A stretch of DNA of 64,000 nt from Bacteroidota bacterium (GTDB lineage: Bacteria > Bacteroidota > Bacteroidia > B-17B0 > Aurantibacillaceae). How positions within the stretch are numbered: position 1 is the stretch's first letter; every line of letters begins with the position of its first letter. The position numbers and the translations under genes are program-made. The notes below the pieces were generated by a model. That model was given only the letters and a program-made list of their open reading frames with translations, searched no databases and was not told the DNA's origin. Below, in pieces: positions 37,144 through 46,045 of this stretch. The stretch is from positions 124,001 through 188,000 of the forward strand of contig CANFTW010000001.1 of NCBI GenBank assembly GCA_947450025.1. The letters are read 5' to 3'.

Positions 37144-38238
37144 TTATATGTTTACTGTATATGTTTTTACTTTTATTGTTTGATAAAAATGTTTGATATG
37201 ATCTGTTAACTGTTTGGTTTCAATCAAGAATCCATCATGACCATATAATGAATCAATCTCCTTATAAATAGCAGTTTTTATTCCTTTTGCTAATAATTGT
37301 TGCTCATTTACTGGAAACAAAACATCAGAAGTAACCGCAATTACTAAAGTTGGAATTTCAATTTCATTTAAAACTGTTTCCATACTATAAGCTCTTTCTC
37401 TTGCTAAATTATGAGAATCCATTGCCTCTGATAAACGTACATATGAATACGCATTAAATCGTTTAACTAATTTCTCCCCCTGATATCTTTGATAGGAAGA
37501 TGCAGCATGATTATGAATATTATTGTTTCCAGTATTTTTTTGAGTACTGTTATATGTATCATAATTTCTATAACTTAATAAGGCAATGCTTCGTGCAGCT
37601 TGAAGCCCTTTTTCTCCTCCATTTGTTGTATTTCCAAAATATGTTCTATCCGCTTTAATAGCCAATCGTTGCGATTCATTAAAGGCTATTCCCCAAGGAG
37701 AATGCTGAGCATTAGTTGCTATTAATATTATATTCTCTGTCACTTCAGGATGTTGCAAAACCCATTCTTGTGCAATTTGTCCACCTTGAGAGCCACCTAT
37801 TAAAGTATGAATCTTAACAATACCTAAATGATTTTTTAAAACTTGAAGAGTATTAGCCATATCCCTTATGGTGATTTGTGGAAAATAACTGAACCAAGGC
37901 TCATTTGTATCTATATTGATAGATAAAGGACCTGTAGTTCCATAACATGACCCTAAATTATTTGCACATATTATAAAATAATCTTTCGGATTATATAAAT
38001 CATTTTCTCCAAATAATCCTGGCCACCATTCAAAGACGTCACTATTAGCTGTTAAAGCATGCGATACCCAAATGACATTACTCTTATCGGCGTTTAACGT
38101 TCCATAGGTATGGTATGCAATTTCTAATTGAGGTAATGACAAACCACTATCTAACTGAAATCTTTTTTTATAAAGGAATGTATGATTCATAGATTTTATT
38201 TTAACTCCTCTCAAATGATGAGAGGAGTTTACTTTCAA
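37144..38238 (-). CDS. metX: Homoserine O-acetyltransferase
   Basis: 364 residues, alpha/beta hydrolase fold of the MetX type. VSHALTANSDVFEWWPGLFG, TLIGGSQGGQIAQEWVLQHP with the nucleophilic Ser, VIAVTSDVLFP with the Asp and LYGHDGFLIET with the His form the triad. Makes O-acetylhomoserine for MetY. Located 1 bp after metY. Confidence 0.96.
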   Translation of the reverse strand: MKVNSSHHLRGVKIKSMNHTFLYKKRFQLDSGLSLPQLEIAYHTYGTLNADKSNVIWVSHALTANSDVFEWWPGLFGENDLYNPKDYFIICANNLGSCYGTTGPLSINIDTNEPWFSYFPQITIRDMANTLQVLKNHLGIVKIHTLIGGSQGGQIAQEWVLQHPEVTENIILIATNAQHSPWGIAFNESQRLAIKADRTYFGNTTNGGEKGLQAARSIALLSYRNYDTYNSTQKNTGNNNIHNHAASSYQRYQGEKLVKRFNAYSYVRLSEAMDSHNLARERAYSMETVLNEIEIPTLVIAVTSDVLFPVNEQQLLAKGIKTAIYKEIDSLYGHDGFLIETKQLTDHIKHFYQTIKVKTYTVNI

Positions 38239-38239
38239 T

Positions 38240-39619
<1,380 letters not shown>

Positions 39620-39639
39620 TTATTTATTTTTGTTTGTAG

Positions 39640-39697
39640 TCTCAAAGGAGCGATAAAACGTAAACTTTAAAAAAACGTTTTAAAGCTCCCTTTTGAC
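39640..39697 (-). promoter_or_regulatory. Long imperfect hairpin between 78-aa ORF and metY
   Basis: On the minus strand, TCAAAAGGGAGC...AAAACGT pairs with ACGTTTT...GCTCCTTTGA around a T-rich loop, with two bulges and a small internal loop. It starts 8 nt past the small ORF's stop and ends about 55 nt before metY. No T tract follows it, so a classical terminator is unlikely. A regulatory or mRNA-stability structure fits better. Confidence 0.6.
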
Positions 39698-39704
39698 TGG
39701 CTAA

Positions 39705-39941
39705 TTAGTTACTAAATATTGATTCGGAAAAAATCAATTGTTTGTTTTCTTGAGAACTTAAGATATTGACATCGCTAACTAGACGTCTTTTATGCCCTTC
39801 ATTAGCATATGGTAATTGTACTCCTCCTCTTTGAGAAAAACCATATGCAGCTTGGAGTTTTAAAAATTGACGGTGATTAAATGTTCCTATTAAATTTGAA
39901 TCAGCTTGGTTTTTTGTTTGAATATATTTTTTTGAGTTCAT
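39705..39941 (-). CDS. Hypothetical 78-aa protein in met leader
   Basis: ATG 39941 (MNSKKYIQTKNQADSNLIG) is preferred; the frame stays open to an ATG at 40034, but that extension crosses the region of the leader hairpin. No Cys, membrane helix or known domain; basic middle section (QLPYANEGHKRRLVSD). It lies between the Cys/Met leader peptide and metY. It may be a real small protein of the sulfur operon or a second leader ORF. Confidence 0.5.
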   Translation of the reverse strand: MNSKKYIQTKNQADSNLIGTFNHRQFLKLQAAYGFSQRGGVQLPYANEGHKRRLVSDVNILSSQENKQLIFSESIFSN

Positions 39942-40035
39942 GATATTTATTTTTGAAATTTTTGAAATAATACATTGAGAATAATTGTGCTTCTTAGAAA
40001 AAAGAATACAACAAAGTGACCTCGGACTTACCAAG

Positions 40036-40071
40036 ATTAATTTTTCGGGAAGATTAAATCGAAAAAATTAG
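40036..40071 (-). promoter_or_regulatory. Hairpin directly after the Cys/Met leader peptide
   Basis: On the minus strand, CTAATTTTTTCG pairs with CGAAAAATTAAT (one bulged base, 12-nt loop). It begins 1 nt after the leader peptide's stop codon, so a ribosome stalled in the Cys run would cover part of its 5' arm. No T tract follows. Confidence 0.55.
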
Positions 40072-40072
40072 C

Positions 40073-40192
40073 TTAGCACATGCAACAACAGCAGCACATA
40101 CAAGCCATCATGAAAAAAGGAGTAATAGAATTAAGAGTTACATTAAAGTAGCTTCGTTTTGATTGATTTTTTTTTGATGCCGTGTGTTTCAT
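40073..40192 (-). CDS. Cys/Met-run leader peptide, 39 aa (candidate attenuator)
   Basis: ATG (40192-40190) to TAA (40075-40073) encodes 39 residues: a basic N-terminal half (MKHTASKKNQSKRSYF), then ITPFFM and the tail MACMCCCCCMC. Seven of the last nine codons are Cys and two are Met. The start codon is 11 nt past the 3' strand of riboswitch stem P1. The run of exactly the amino acids made by the operon is the classic mark of a ribosome-stalling attenuator; poly-Cys uORFs of similar logic are known upstream of sulfur genes in mycobacteria. The alternative, a Cys-rich metal-binding peptide, fits the position less well. Confidence 0.8.
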   Translation of the reverse strand: MKHTASKKNQSKRSYFNVTLNSITPFFMMACMCCCCCMC

Positions 40193-40203
40193 TTTTCTAT
40201 TTT

Positions 40204-40335
40204 TTAATTTATTTTCCTCCGTTTTTCATCGGAGTAGGAGTTGGCACCGGTTTTCCAATTTCGTTTTACCGAAACTTTTAGTTGGTTGCCAGTGGGTCAA
40301 TGAGCCTATTCTCTCGCCACTTCTTAATAAATTAA
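40204..40335 (-). promoter_or_regulatory. SAM-I riboswitch (S-box)
   Basis: All helices can be read on the minus strand. P1: TTAATTTATT (40335-40326) with AATAAATTAA (40213-40204), 10 bp. P2: AGTGG with CCACT, with TTGACC at the kink-turn region. P3: GGCAACC opposite GGTGCC. The conserved GGTGCCAACTCCTAC follows. P4: CTCCG-loop-CGGAG. It precedes metY as expected for S-box control. No T-run terminator follows P1, and the next start codon belongs to the leader peptide 11 nt away, so translational control of that peptide is likely. Confidence 0.94.
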
Positions 40336-40366
40336 TTACACACAAAAGAGGTAACTAATTCTGATG

Positions 40367-40399
40367 CAAATTTAAGACAATATTTTTCATACTTCCAAA
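40367..40399 (-). promoter_or_regulatory. Promoter of the sulfur-amino-acid operon
   Basis: Minus-strand TAAATTTG (40374-40367) matches the -7 consensus TAnnTTTG. TTTG (40399-40396) lies 21 bp upstream as a -33 element. Transcription would begin about 25 nt before riboswitch stem P1. Confidence 0.6.
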
Positions 40400-40471
40400 T
40401 AAATTTGAAAATAATTTTTAAATGCTTGATTTTAAAGGGAATTGTAAAGAAAAATGTGCTAAATAATATAG

Positions 40472-40906
40472 TTACACATTTGCAGATAGATCAGCTATAT
40501 GATTCATTTCTGACATAGTTCGATTTCTTACTCTTTTAATAAAAAGATAAACATAAATTGGCCCTATGTATAAGAAAAACGTAAACACTAAAATTAACAC
40601 AAAACCAACAGGACTAAGTTCTGTTCTTCCGGTTAACTTTAATCGATTATTTTCAGTTCCTTCAATTGGTTCAACTTGAACTGAATTTTTTATAAAGTGA
40701 TTATCTAAATAGGTTAATCTGATTAAAATAAAATCAGTATGTTTTTTTATAAAATAAACTTTTTTTAATTCATTCTTGTATCTTCCATTCATCCTCTGCC
40801 AATCTTTATTAACGTTCTTTTCTACAGAGTAAGCGTAATTAATGTACATGTAAGTAATGATAAATAAAAACATGCTAATGCAAAAGTGAAAAAGTAAAAT
40901 GTTCAT
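40472..40906 (-). CDS. Hypothetical two-helix membrane protein
   Basis: 144 residues, not recognised. An N-terminal helix (LLFHFCISMFLFIITYMYINY), a polar central region (about 25-100) and a second helix (VGFVLILVFTFFLYIGPIYVYLFI) with a charged end (KRVRNRTMSEMNH). Membrane location is clear; function is not. Lies upstream of, and in the same orientation as, the met operon's promoter. Confidence 0.62.
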   Translation of the reverse strand: MNILLFHFCISMFLFIITYMYINYAYSVEKNVNKDWQRMNGRYKNELKKVYFIKKHTDFILIRLTYLDNHFIKNSVQVEPIEGTENNRLKLTGRTELSPVGFVLILVFTFFLYIGPIYVYLFIKRVRNRTMSEMNHIADLSANV

Positions 40907-40990
40907 AGTCCAAATAATTAAAGAGTCAATAACTTATTTTTCAGTAAAACTATTCTATCAATTTTCTTTTACCTAAATCATTTTTATTTT

Positions 40991-41059
40991 TTCCAAAAAT
41001 CGGAAAAGCTTTGATTACATGGCCGATACAAAGAGTTTTTGTTTTTCCAAAAAATGGAA
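40991..41059. repeat. Two matching palindromes TTCC-N7-GGAA
   Basis: TTCC-AAAAATC-GGAA (40991-41005) and TTCC-AAAAAAT-GGAA (41045-41059) lie 54 bp apart, close to five helical turns, in the divergent region before the Hpt gene. Both are flanked by T tracts. They look like paired operator sites for a dimeric regulator. No promoter element is certain nearby. Confidence 0.45.
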
Positions 41060-41188
41060 TTAAAACAAGAAATAAATAAATAACAAGGTAAATTAATTGA
41101 ATTTTGACGTACGAATGTTTCTGATATATAAAAAATGAACTATCATTTCTTTATAAATTTCAATCAAATACATTTATTTTATAAAAAG

Positions 41189-41554
41189 ATGCAAAAGAAC
41201 AAAGACGTTCATAAAGAATATTATAATCTTTCTAACTTGAAAGATATTTCTGATAATAATGAAGTGTTTTTTAGAAGAATGATTGAGTTATTTATTAAAA
41301 ATGCAACATCTTCCATTATTGAAATTAAAAAATCTTACAAAGTTGTTGATTTTGAAAAAATGAGCATTATTGCTCATAAAATAAAACCATCTATTGATTT
41401 AGTATGCAATGATGAATTAAAAGCACTTGTTAGAAGTATAGAATTGGAAGCAAAAACCAAATCATACTCGCAAAAATTAAAACAAAATATTGCTTTATTT
41501 TCTTCGCTTTTAAAAAACATCATTAACGACTTGAAGAAGCTTCCAAAAACATAA
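41189..41554 (+). CDS. Orphan histidine phosphotransfer (Hpt) protein
   Basis: 121 residues from ATG 41189; an ATG at 41135 would add 18 residues of odd composition. FFRRMIELFIKNATSSIIEIKKSY and MSIIAHKIKPSIDLVCNDELKALVRSIE form an Hpt helix pair with the phosphorylatable His in AHKIKPS. Small relay proteins pass phosphate between hybrid kinases and response regulators; none is adjacent, so partners must be elsewhere. Preceded by the paired TTCC-N7-GGAA sites. Confidence 0.75.
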   Translation: MQKNKDVHKEYYNLSNLKDISDNNEVFFRRMIELFIKNATSSIIEIKKSYKVVDFEKMSIIAHKIKPSIDLVCNDELKALVRSIELEAKTKSYSQKLKQNIALFSSLLKNIINDLKKLPKT

Positions 41555-41585
41555 GCATTTATTATTATAAATAGTACATTTACAT

Positions 41586-42479
41586 GTGCTAAAAAACATC
41601 AATAAACATCATTTTCTATTACATTTTATTGTATTTATTTGGGGATGGTCTCCAATACTAGGCAAAGGCATTAGTGCAGACGCACTTCAACTTGTATGGT
41701 TCAGAATTGCCATCACTATTTTTTTAATGGCATTTTATCTCATTTATATAAAAGCAGATTTAAAAATTTCTTTAAAAAAACTACTTCAACTTAGTGGTAT
41801 AGGATTTATTATTTGCATTCATTGGCTATGTTTTTATGGTGCTATAAAAGTTTCTAATGTTTCTGTAACCATGGCAGCCTTTAGCACTGGCACGCTTTTT
41901 ACTGCCATTACAGAACCATTAATTTATAAACGTAAATTCATTTGGTATGAATTGGTGATTGGTTTAATCATTATTGGGGCAATATGTCTCATTTTTTCAG
42001 TAGAATTTAAATATGGATTAGGAATTTTAATGGGAATTTTTGCTGCCTTTACAGCTTCCATATTTAGCGTTTTAAATGGCGTTTTAATACAAGATCAAAA
42101 GAATCCAATATCTTCTCCTGTTTTATCATTTATTGAATTATTAATGGCTTTGGTTGGGTTAAGTGCCTTTTTATTATTTAATGGTAGTTTTTCAGCCTCT
42201 TTTTTTACGATTAACCAAAAAGATATTTTATTAATCTGCATCCTAGCAGCCGTTTGCACTGTATATCCATTTATTGCGAGTGTTAATTTAATGAAACACC
42301 TTTCTCCTTATACCATCAATTTAACCGTTAATTTAGAAGGTGTTTACGGTATTATTCTAGCAGGACTTATATTTCATGAAAATAAAGATTTATCCATTAC
42401 ATTTTATATCGGTTTTGGGATAATTTTGTCAGTTATCTTCATCAATGCGATTCTTAAACAAAAGTTTAATAAAGCATAA
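41586..42479 (+). CDS. EamA/DMT-family transporter
   Basis: 297 residues, ten hydrophobic helices arranged as two EamA repeats, GTG start. FIVFIWGWSPILGKGISADALQLVWFRI begins the first repeat and SVNLMKHLSPYTINLTVNLEGVYGIILAGLIFHE ends the second. Probable exporter of amino acids or metabolites; substrate unknown. Confidence 0.88.
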   Translation: MLKNINKHHFLLHFIVFIWGWSPILGKGISADALQLVWFRIAITIFLMAFYLIYIKADLKISLKKLLQLSGIGFIICIHWLCFYGAIKVSNVSVTMAAFSTGTLFTAITEPLIYKRKFIWYELVIGLIIIGAICLIFSVEFKYGLGILMGIFAAFTASIFSVLNGVLIQDQKNPISSPVLSFIELLMALVGLSAFLLFNGSFSASFFTINQKDILLICILAAVCTVYPFIASVNLMKHLSPYTINLTVNLEGVYGIILAGLIFHENKDLSITFYIGFGIILSVIFINAILKQKFNKA

Positions 42480-42528
42480 CAACATTCAAACATAAAAACC
42501 TTACTTTAGCAGCAACAAAAATAAGGTC

Positions 42529-43884
42529 ATGCAATTTGAGTTAAACTCAGAATATTTAAACCAATTAAAAACAGCCATTGTTGAACAGAACGATGTGTTT
42601 TTAAAATCACAACTCTCAGAGTTGTACGCGGTTGATATTGCCTTAATTTTAAATCAGCTAGATTTAGAGGAATCCATTTATTTATATGATCAGATTGACG
42701 AAGAACTATCATCTGACGTATTATTGGAAATGGAAGACGAGAAACGAGAAGCTTTATTAGCAACGTTTTCTACTAAAGAAATTGCTGAGCAATTAGATAA
42801 TATGGATTCTGATGATGCGGCCGATGTCATCAATGAATTACCAGAAGAAATTCAAGAAGAAGTATTATCACAAATTGAAGATATTGAGCAAGCTAGCGAT
42901 ATTGCTGACTTAATGAGCTTTGAAGAAGGTACTGCGGGTTCCTTAATGGCAAAGGAATTAGTAAGCGTTCATGCTCATGAAACAGTAAGCGCTTGTATCG
43001 ATGAAATAAGAAGACAAACCGAAAGTGTGGATGTTTTATACGCCGTTTATGTGGTGGATGAACACGAAAAATTAATAGGGATGCTATCTCTAAAAAAGTT
43101 AATCATTTCCCATCCGCTAGCGAAAATTGAAGAAATTTTTGATGGAGATGTTATTTCTGTAAAAACATCCGCTTCTAGTGAAGAAGTCGCTGATTTAATT
43201 AGAAAATATGATTTAGTTGTATTACCTGTTATTGATCAATTGGGTAGATTAGTAGGTAGAATTACAGTGGATGATGTGGTTGATGTGATGCGAGAAGAAG
43301 CTGAAAAAGACATTCAACTCATGAGTGGTATTACTGACGATGTAGACAGTAATGATAGCTTGTGGCGTTTATCAAGAGCTCGGATTCCATGGTTACTCGT
43401 AGGAATGTGCGGTGGAATCGTAGGCTCAAGAATCATAGGAAGTTATGAGGACCAAATTCAAATACGTCCTGAAATGGCATTTTTTATTCCTTTAATAGGT
43501 GCTACTGGAGGAAATGTTGGTGTTCAATCATCTGCAATTATTGTTCAAGGATTAGCAAATAATACATTAATTGCTGATAAAATTGCGCCTAAACTTTTAA
43601 AAGAATTAAGCGTTGGATTAATTAACGGTGTTATTTGCTCTAGTTTAATTTTAGGCTATAATTTATTAATAAATGAGTCTTGGGCATTAGCTGGTACAGT
43701 TAGCGTAGCGTTATTTACAGTCATTTTATGCGCTTCCTTTTTAGGGACTTTTGTTCCATTGATGATGAATCGATTCAAAATAAATCCTGCTTTAGCTACT
43801 GGGCCATTTGTAACTACTCTAAATGATATCATTGGCATTTCGATATACTTTTTAGTAGGTCGTATATTATACGGAATTCTTTAA
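42529..43884 (+). CDS. mgtE: MgtE magnesium transporter
   Basis: 451 residues, full length. The N-terminal MgtE_N superhelical domain (about 1-130; DSDDAADVINELPEE) is followed by a CBS pair (about 135-255; FEEGTAGSLMAKELVSVHAHETV...VGRITVDDVVDVM) and a five-helix pore domain (about 280-451) with GATGGNVGVQSSAIIVQGLA and NDIIGISIYFLVGRILY, where the pore Asp sits. Mg2+ channel gated by Mg2+ at the cytoplasmic domains. Confidence 0.96.
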   Translation: MQFELNSEYLNQLKTAIVEQNDVFLKSQLSELYAVDIALILNQLDLEESIYLYDQIDEELSSDVLLEMEDEKREALLATFSTKEIAEQLDNMDSDDAADVINELPEEIQEEVLSQIEDIEQASDIADLMSFEEGTAGSLMAKELVSVHAHETVSACIDEIRRQTESVDVLYAVYVVDEHEKLIGMLSLKKLIISHPLAKIEEIFDGDVISVKTSASSEEVADLIRKYDLVVLPVIDQLGRLVGRITVDDVVDVMREEAEKDIQLMSGITDDVDSNDSLWRLSRARIPWLLVGMCGGIVGSRIIGSYEDQIQIRPEMAFFIPLIGATGGNVGVQSSAIIVQGLANNTLIADKIAPKLLKELSVGLINGVICSSLILGYNLLINESWALAGTVSVALFTVILCASFLGTFVPLMMNRFKINPALATGPFVTTLNDIIGISIYFLVGRILYGIL

Positions 43885-43927
43885 AGTCAAAAATGATTTT
43901 TCAATCAATGCTTTTCTTTAGTCCAAC

Positions 43928-45223
43928 TTATTTTCTTAAAGAATTAAACCGCTTAATGGCAACTAGCTGGTCGTAATAGGTACCTCGCTGACGATGGTAC
44001 ACATAAATTGTATAATCATTTTCAGTTTCCCAATGATTCCCTTCACTTAAAGTTTCATCGCCCCCCTTTTTCTCATCTTGCAAATACACATAAGTGTAAT
44101 TATAATAACCCTGTTTTAAATATAAATCACATTCATAACCGAATTTTTTATAATTATAAGTCATACGATTGGTTTTATTCAAACGCCATTCGGTTAACTT
44201 ACCTAACACATAAAAATTACCGGCTCCTTGAGCATTATCATAGGGCAAAAAGAAATGTACCAAAGCATAATCTGCTTCAATATCAGGGCTTCCAACCATG
44301 TCCTTATTTTTGATTAAAAAACCACCGTTTAAATCATTATAAAATGTATAATTTTTAAATGTTCGTAATTCATCTGTCTTCAATTCAATATGATATTTAT
44401 AGGCACTATCACGTGAAATATTATACACTCTTTCGGTATACGTTCTTAACGAGCGTGTATCAAAATAACGAAATTCATTACCGCCATTAAAAGTTGATTT
44501 ATCATCTAACGAATAGGTTAACTGACGAGGGTCTGAAAACGTTGGTTTAATATTATTAACAGCATTATCCCAACGATTATTTTGAGTAATGATGGCTTTC
44601 ATATCAGTATAAGGATTTGTTAATTCATATTGACTATTAATGATATTAAAATCAATATGTTGTTTTTCAAATTGTTCATCATTTCCTATTGCTTGACGAA
44701 CGTTTGCTACAACAGTAACTTTATTCTCGTAAATCATGAAACGTTTAGTAAGCACAATCTTTTCTTTATTGTTATCTTGATAAACAAATACAATATAATT
44801 TCCGGTTTTCGAAAACTGCATATTAGCTTGTGGAAATAAAATTGAATAATGTGTGTATTTTTGAATGGTATTAGTTGAGTAATCAAAATTTAAAATATTT
44901 GCTTCAAAAAATCCATTCATATATTCCGAACTCACTAAATCAGAAGGCTCCCAATTAGCAGAGCAGTGAACAAAACTTATGGAATAGCTTTTTTTATCTG
45001 CTTCTAGGTCATCAAAACTTAACTCTAGTTGTTCTCCAGAATTAAATTGCAAAATAGCAGGATTAGCATCAAATGTTGATTCGTGAAGTTGAACAGTTTG
45101 AATTGTGGATTTGTAAACCCAATCCTCATAACGCATTTGATTGTCATTAGCATAATCATCTTGAGAGAACATCTGCCATGTTATCAGAAAAAACAATATG
45201 CTAAAACATGTCTTATTAATCAT
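43928..45223 (-). CDS. T9SS plug protein (DUF5103)
   Basis: 431 residues with signal peptide (MINKTCFSILFFLITWQMFSQ). YEDWVYKSTIQTVQLHESTFDANPAILQFNSGEQLELSFDDLEADKKSYSISFVHCSANW and SEYMNGFFEANILNFDYSTNTIQKYTHYSILFPQ are characteristic of DUF5103, the family of the plug that closes the SprA translocon. Confirms a type IX secretion system, consistent with the sorting-tail substrate at 59184. Confidence 0.88.
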   Translation of the reverse strand: MINKTCFSILFFLITWQMFSQDDYANDNQMRYEDWVYKSTIQTVQLHESTFDANPAILQFNSGEQLELSFDDLEADKKSYSISFVHCSANWEPSDLVSSEYMNGFFEANILNFDYSTNTIQKYTHYSILFPQANMQFSKTGNYIVFVYQDNNKEKIVLTKRFMIYENKVTVVANVRQAIGNDEQFEKQHIDFNIINSQYELTNPYTDMKAIITQNNRWDNAVNNIKPTFSDPRQLTYSLDDKSTFNGGNEFRYFDTRSLRTYTERVYNISRDSAYKYHIELKTDELRTFKNYTFYNDLNGGFLIKNKDMVGSPDIEADYALVHFFLPYDNAQGAGNFYVLGKLTEWRLNKTNRMTYNYKKFGYECDLYLKQGYYNYTYVYLQDEKKGGDETLSEGNHWETENDYTIYVYHRQRGTYYDQLVAIKRFNSLRK

Positions 45224-45307
45224 AATTAAAGTAAAAATACCTCTTTTAACGTTTGATTAAAGTTAAATTTATAAAAATAGAAATACTAAAATAGAAGTAA
45301 GAGATAA

Positions 45308-46045
45308 CTACTCTTTAATTAAATCACCTTTATTATTCCTTGTTAAATGTATTGTGCTGGGATTACCAGTATAATATACATTCCCAGCTTTATCAATAAT
45401 AATATCCATTAAGCCATTTTCGGGGGCTTTAATATGTGCGTGCCCCAGAGATACGCTATGCAAATAAGCATAACCATTAATTGTTAGGTTAGATGCATAA
45501 AAATAATTAGTTCCAGTATAATCAGTTTCTAACCTATCTGTGTATCCACTTAAATAAGTATCCCCATTACCATGTGCGCTACACGTCACTGTTCCAGTGT
45601 TTAAAGCCAATCTATAATCGCCAGAATTTTCGGTTCTTATTGAAATATGGTCTTGGGTAATTGTATTTTCTGATTTAATAGTACCTAATCCGGCATGTCT
45701 CAAATATTTAAAATATGGTGCAGTAATATAAATTTTAATATCATGCTTATATCCTCTTACCCAGTTACAACGATTATTATTAAATACTTTTAATGTTTCA
45801 CCATCTAATTCTGTTTTAATTAATCGCTGAAGATTTGCGCCAGCCTCTACCCTCACTTCAAACACAGGACCTTGCGTTAAATATAAATCCATTTTGTCTC
45901 GTAAATAAATACAATTAAAATCTTTTACATTATGATAAATCACATTTGTAGGACCAGTTGATTTAACACAATCACACATGCTTTCTCTCTTACAGGAGTT
46001 AAATAAGAATATAGTGATAATCAATATAATTAGTTTATAATGCAT
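45308..46045 (-). CDS. Lipoprotein with DUF2807 (GIN) beta domain
   Basis: 245 residues. The lipobox LFNSC is at the end of the signal sequence. FNCIYLRDKMDLYLTQGPVFEVRVEAGANL starts the right-handed beta-solenoid of the 'head GIN'/putative adhesin family. LRHAGLGTIKSENTITQDHISIRTENSGDYRLALN shows the regular repeats. Likely surface or periplasmic. Overlaps the preceding deacylase gene by 11 nt. Confidence 0.85.
   Translation of the reverse strand: MHYKLIILIITIFLFNSCKRESMCDCVKSTGPTNVIYHNVKDFNCIYLRDKMDLYLTQGPVFEVRVEAGANLQRLIKTELDGETLKVFNNNRCNWVRGYKHDIKIYITAPYFKYLRHAGLGTIKSENTITQDHISIRTENSGDYRLALNTGTVTCSAHGNGDTYLSGYTDRLETDYTGTNYFYASNLTINGYAYLHSVSLGHAHIKAPENGLMDIIIDKAGNVYYTGNPSTIHLTRNNKGDLIKE

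Noticed and set aside
39640-39697. Intrinsic terminator before metY
   Set aside because: The stem is long but has bulges, a T-rich loop and no T tract after the 3' arm, so it is not a standard terminator.
40073-40192. Metallothionein-like metal-binding peptide
   Set aside because: The Cys run occupies only the last nine codons, alternates with Met, and sits between a SAM riboswitch and metY; an attenuator explains position and composition better. Not excluded experimentally.
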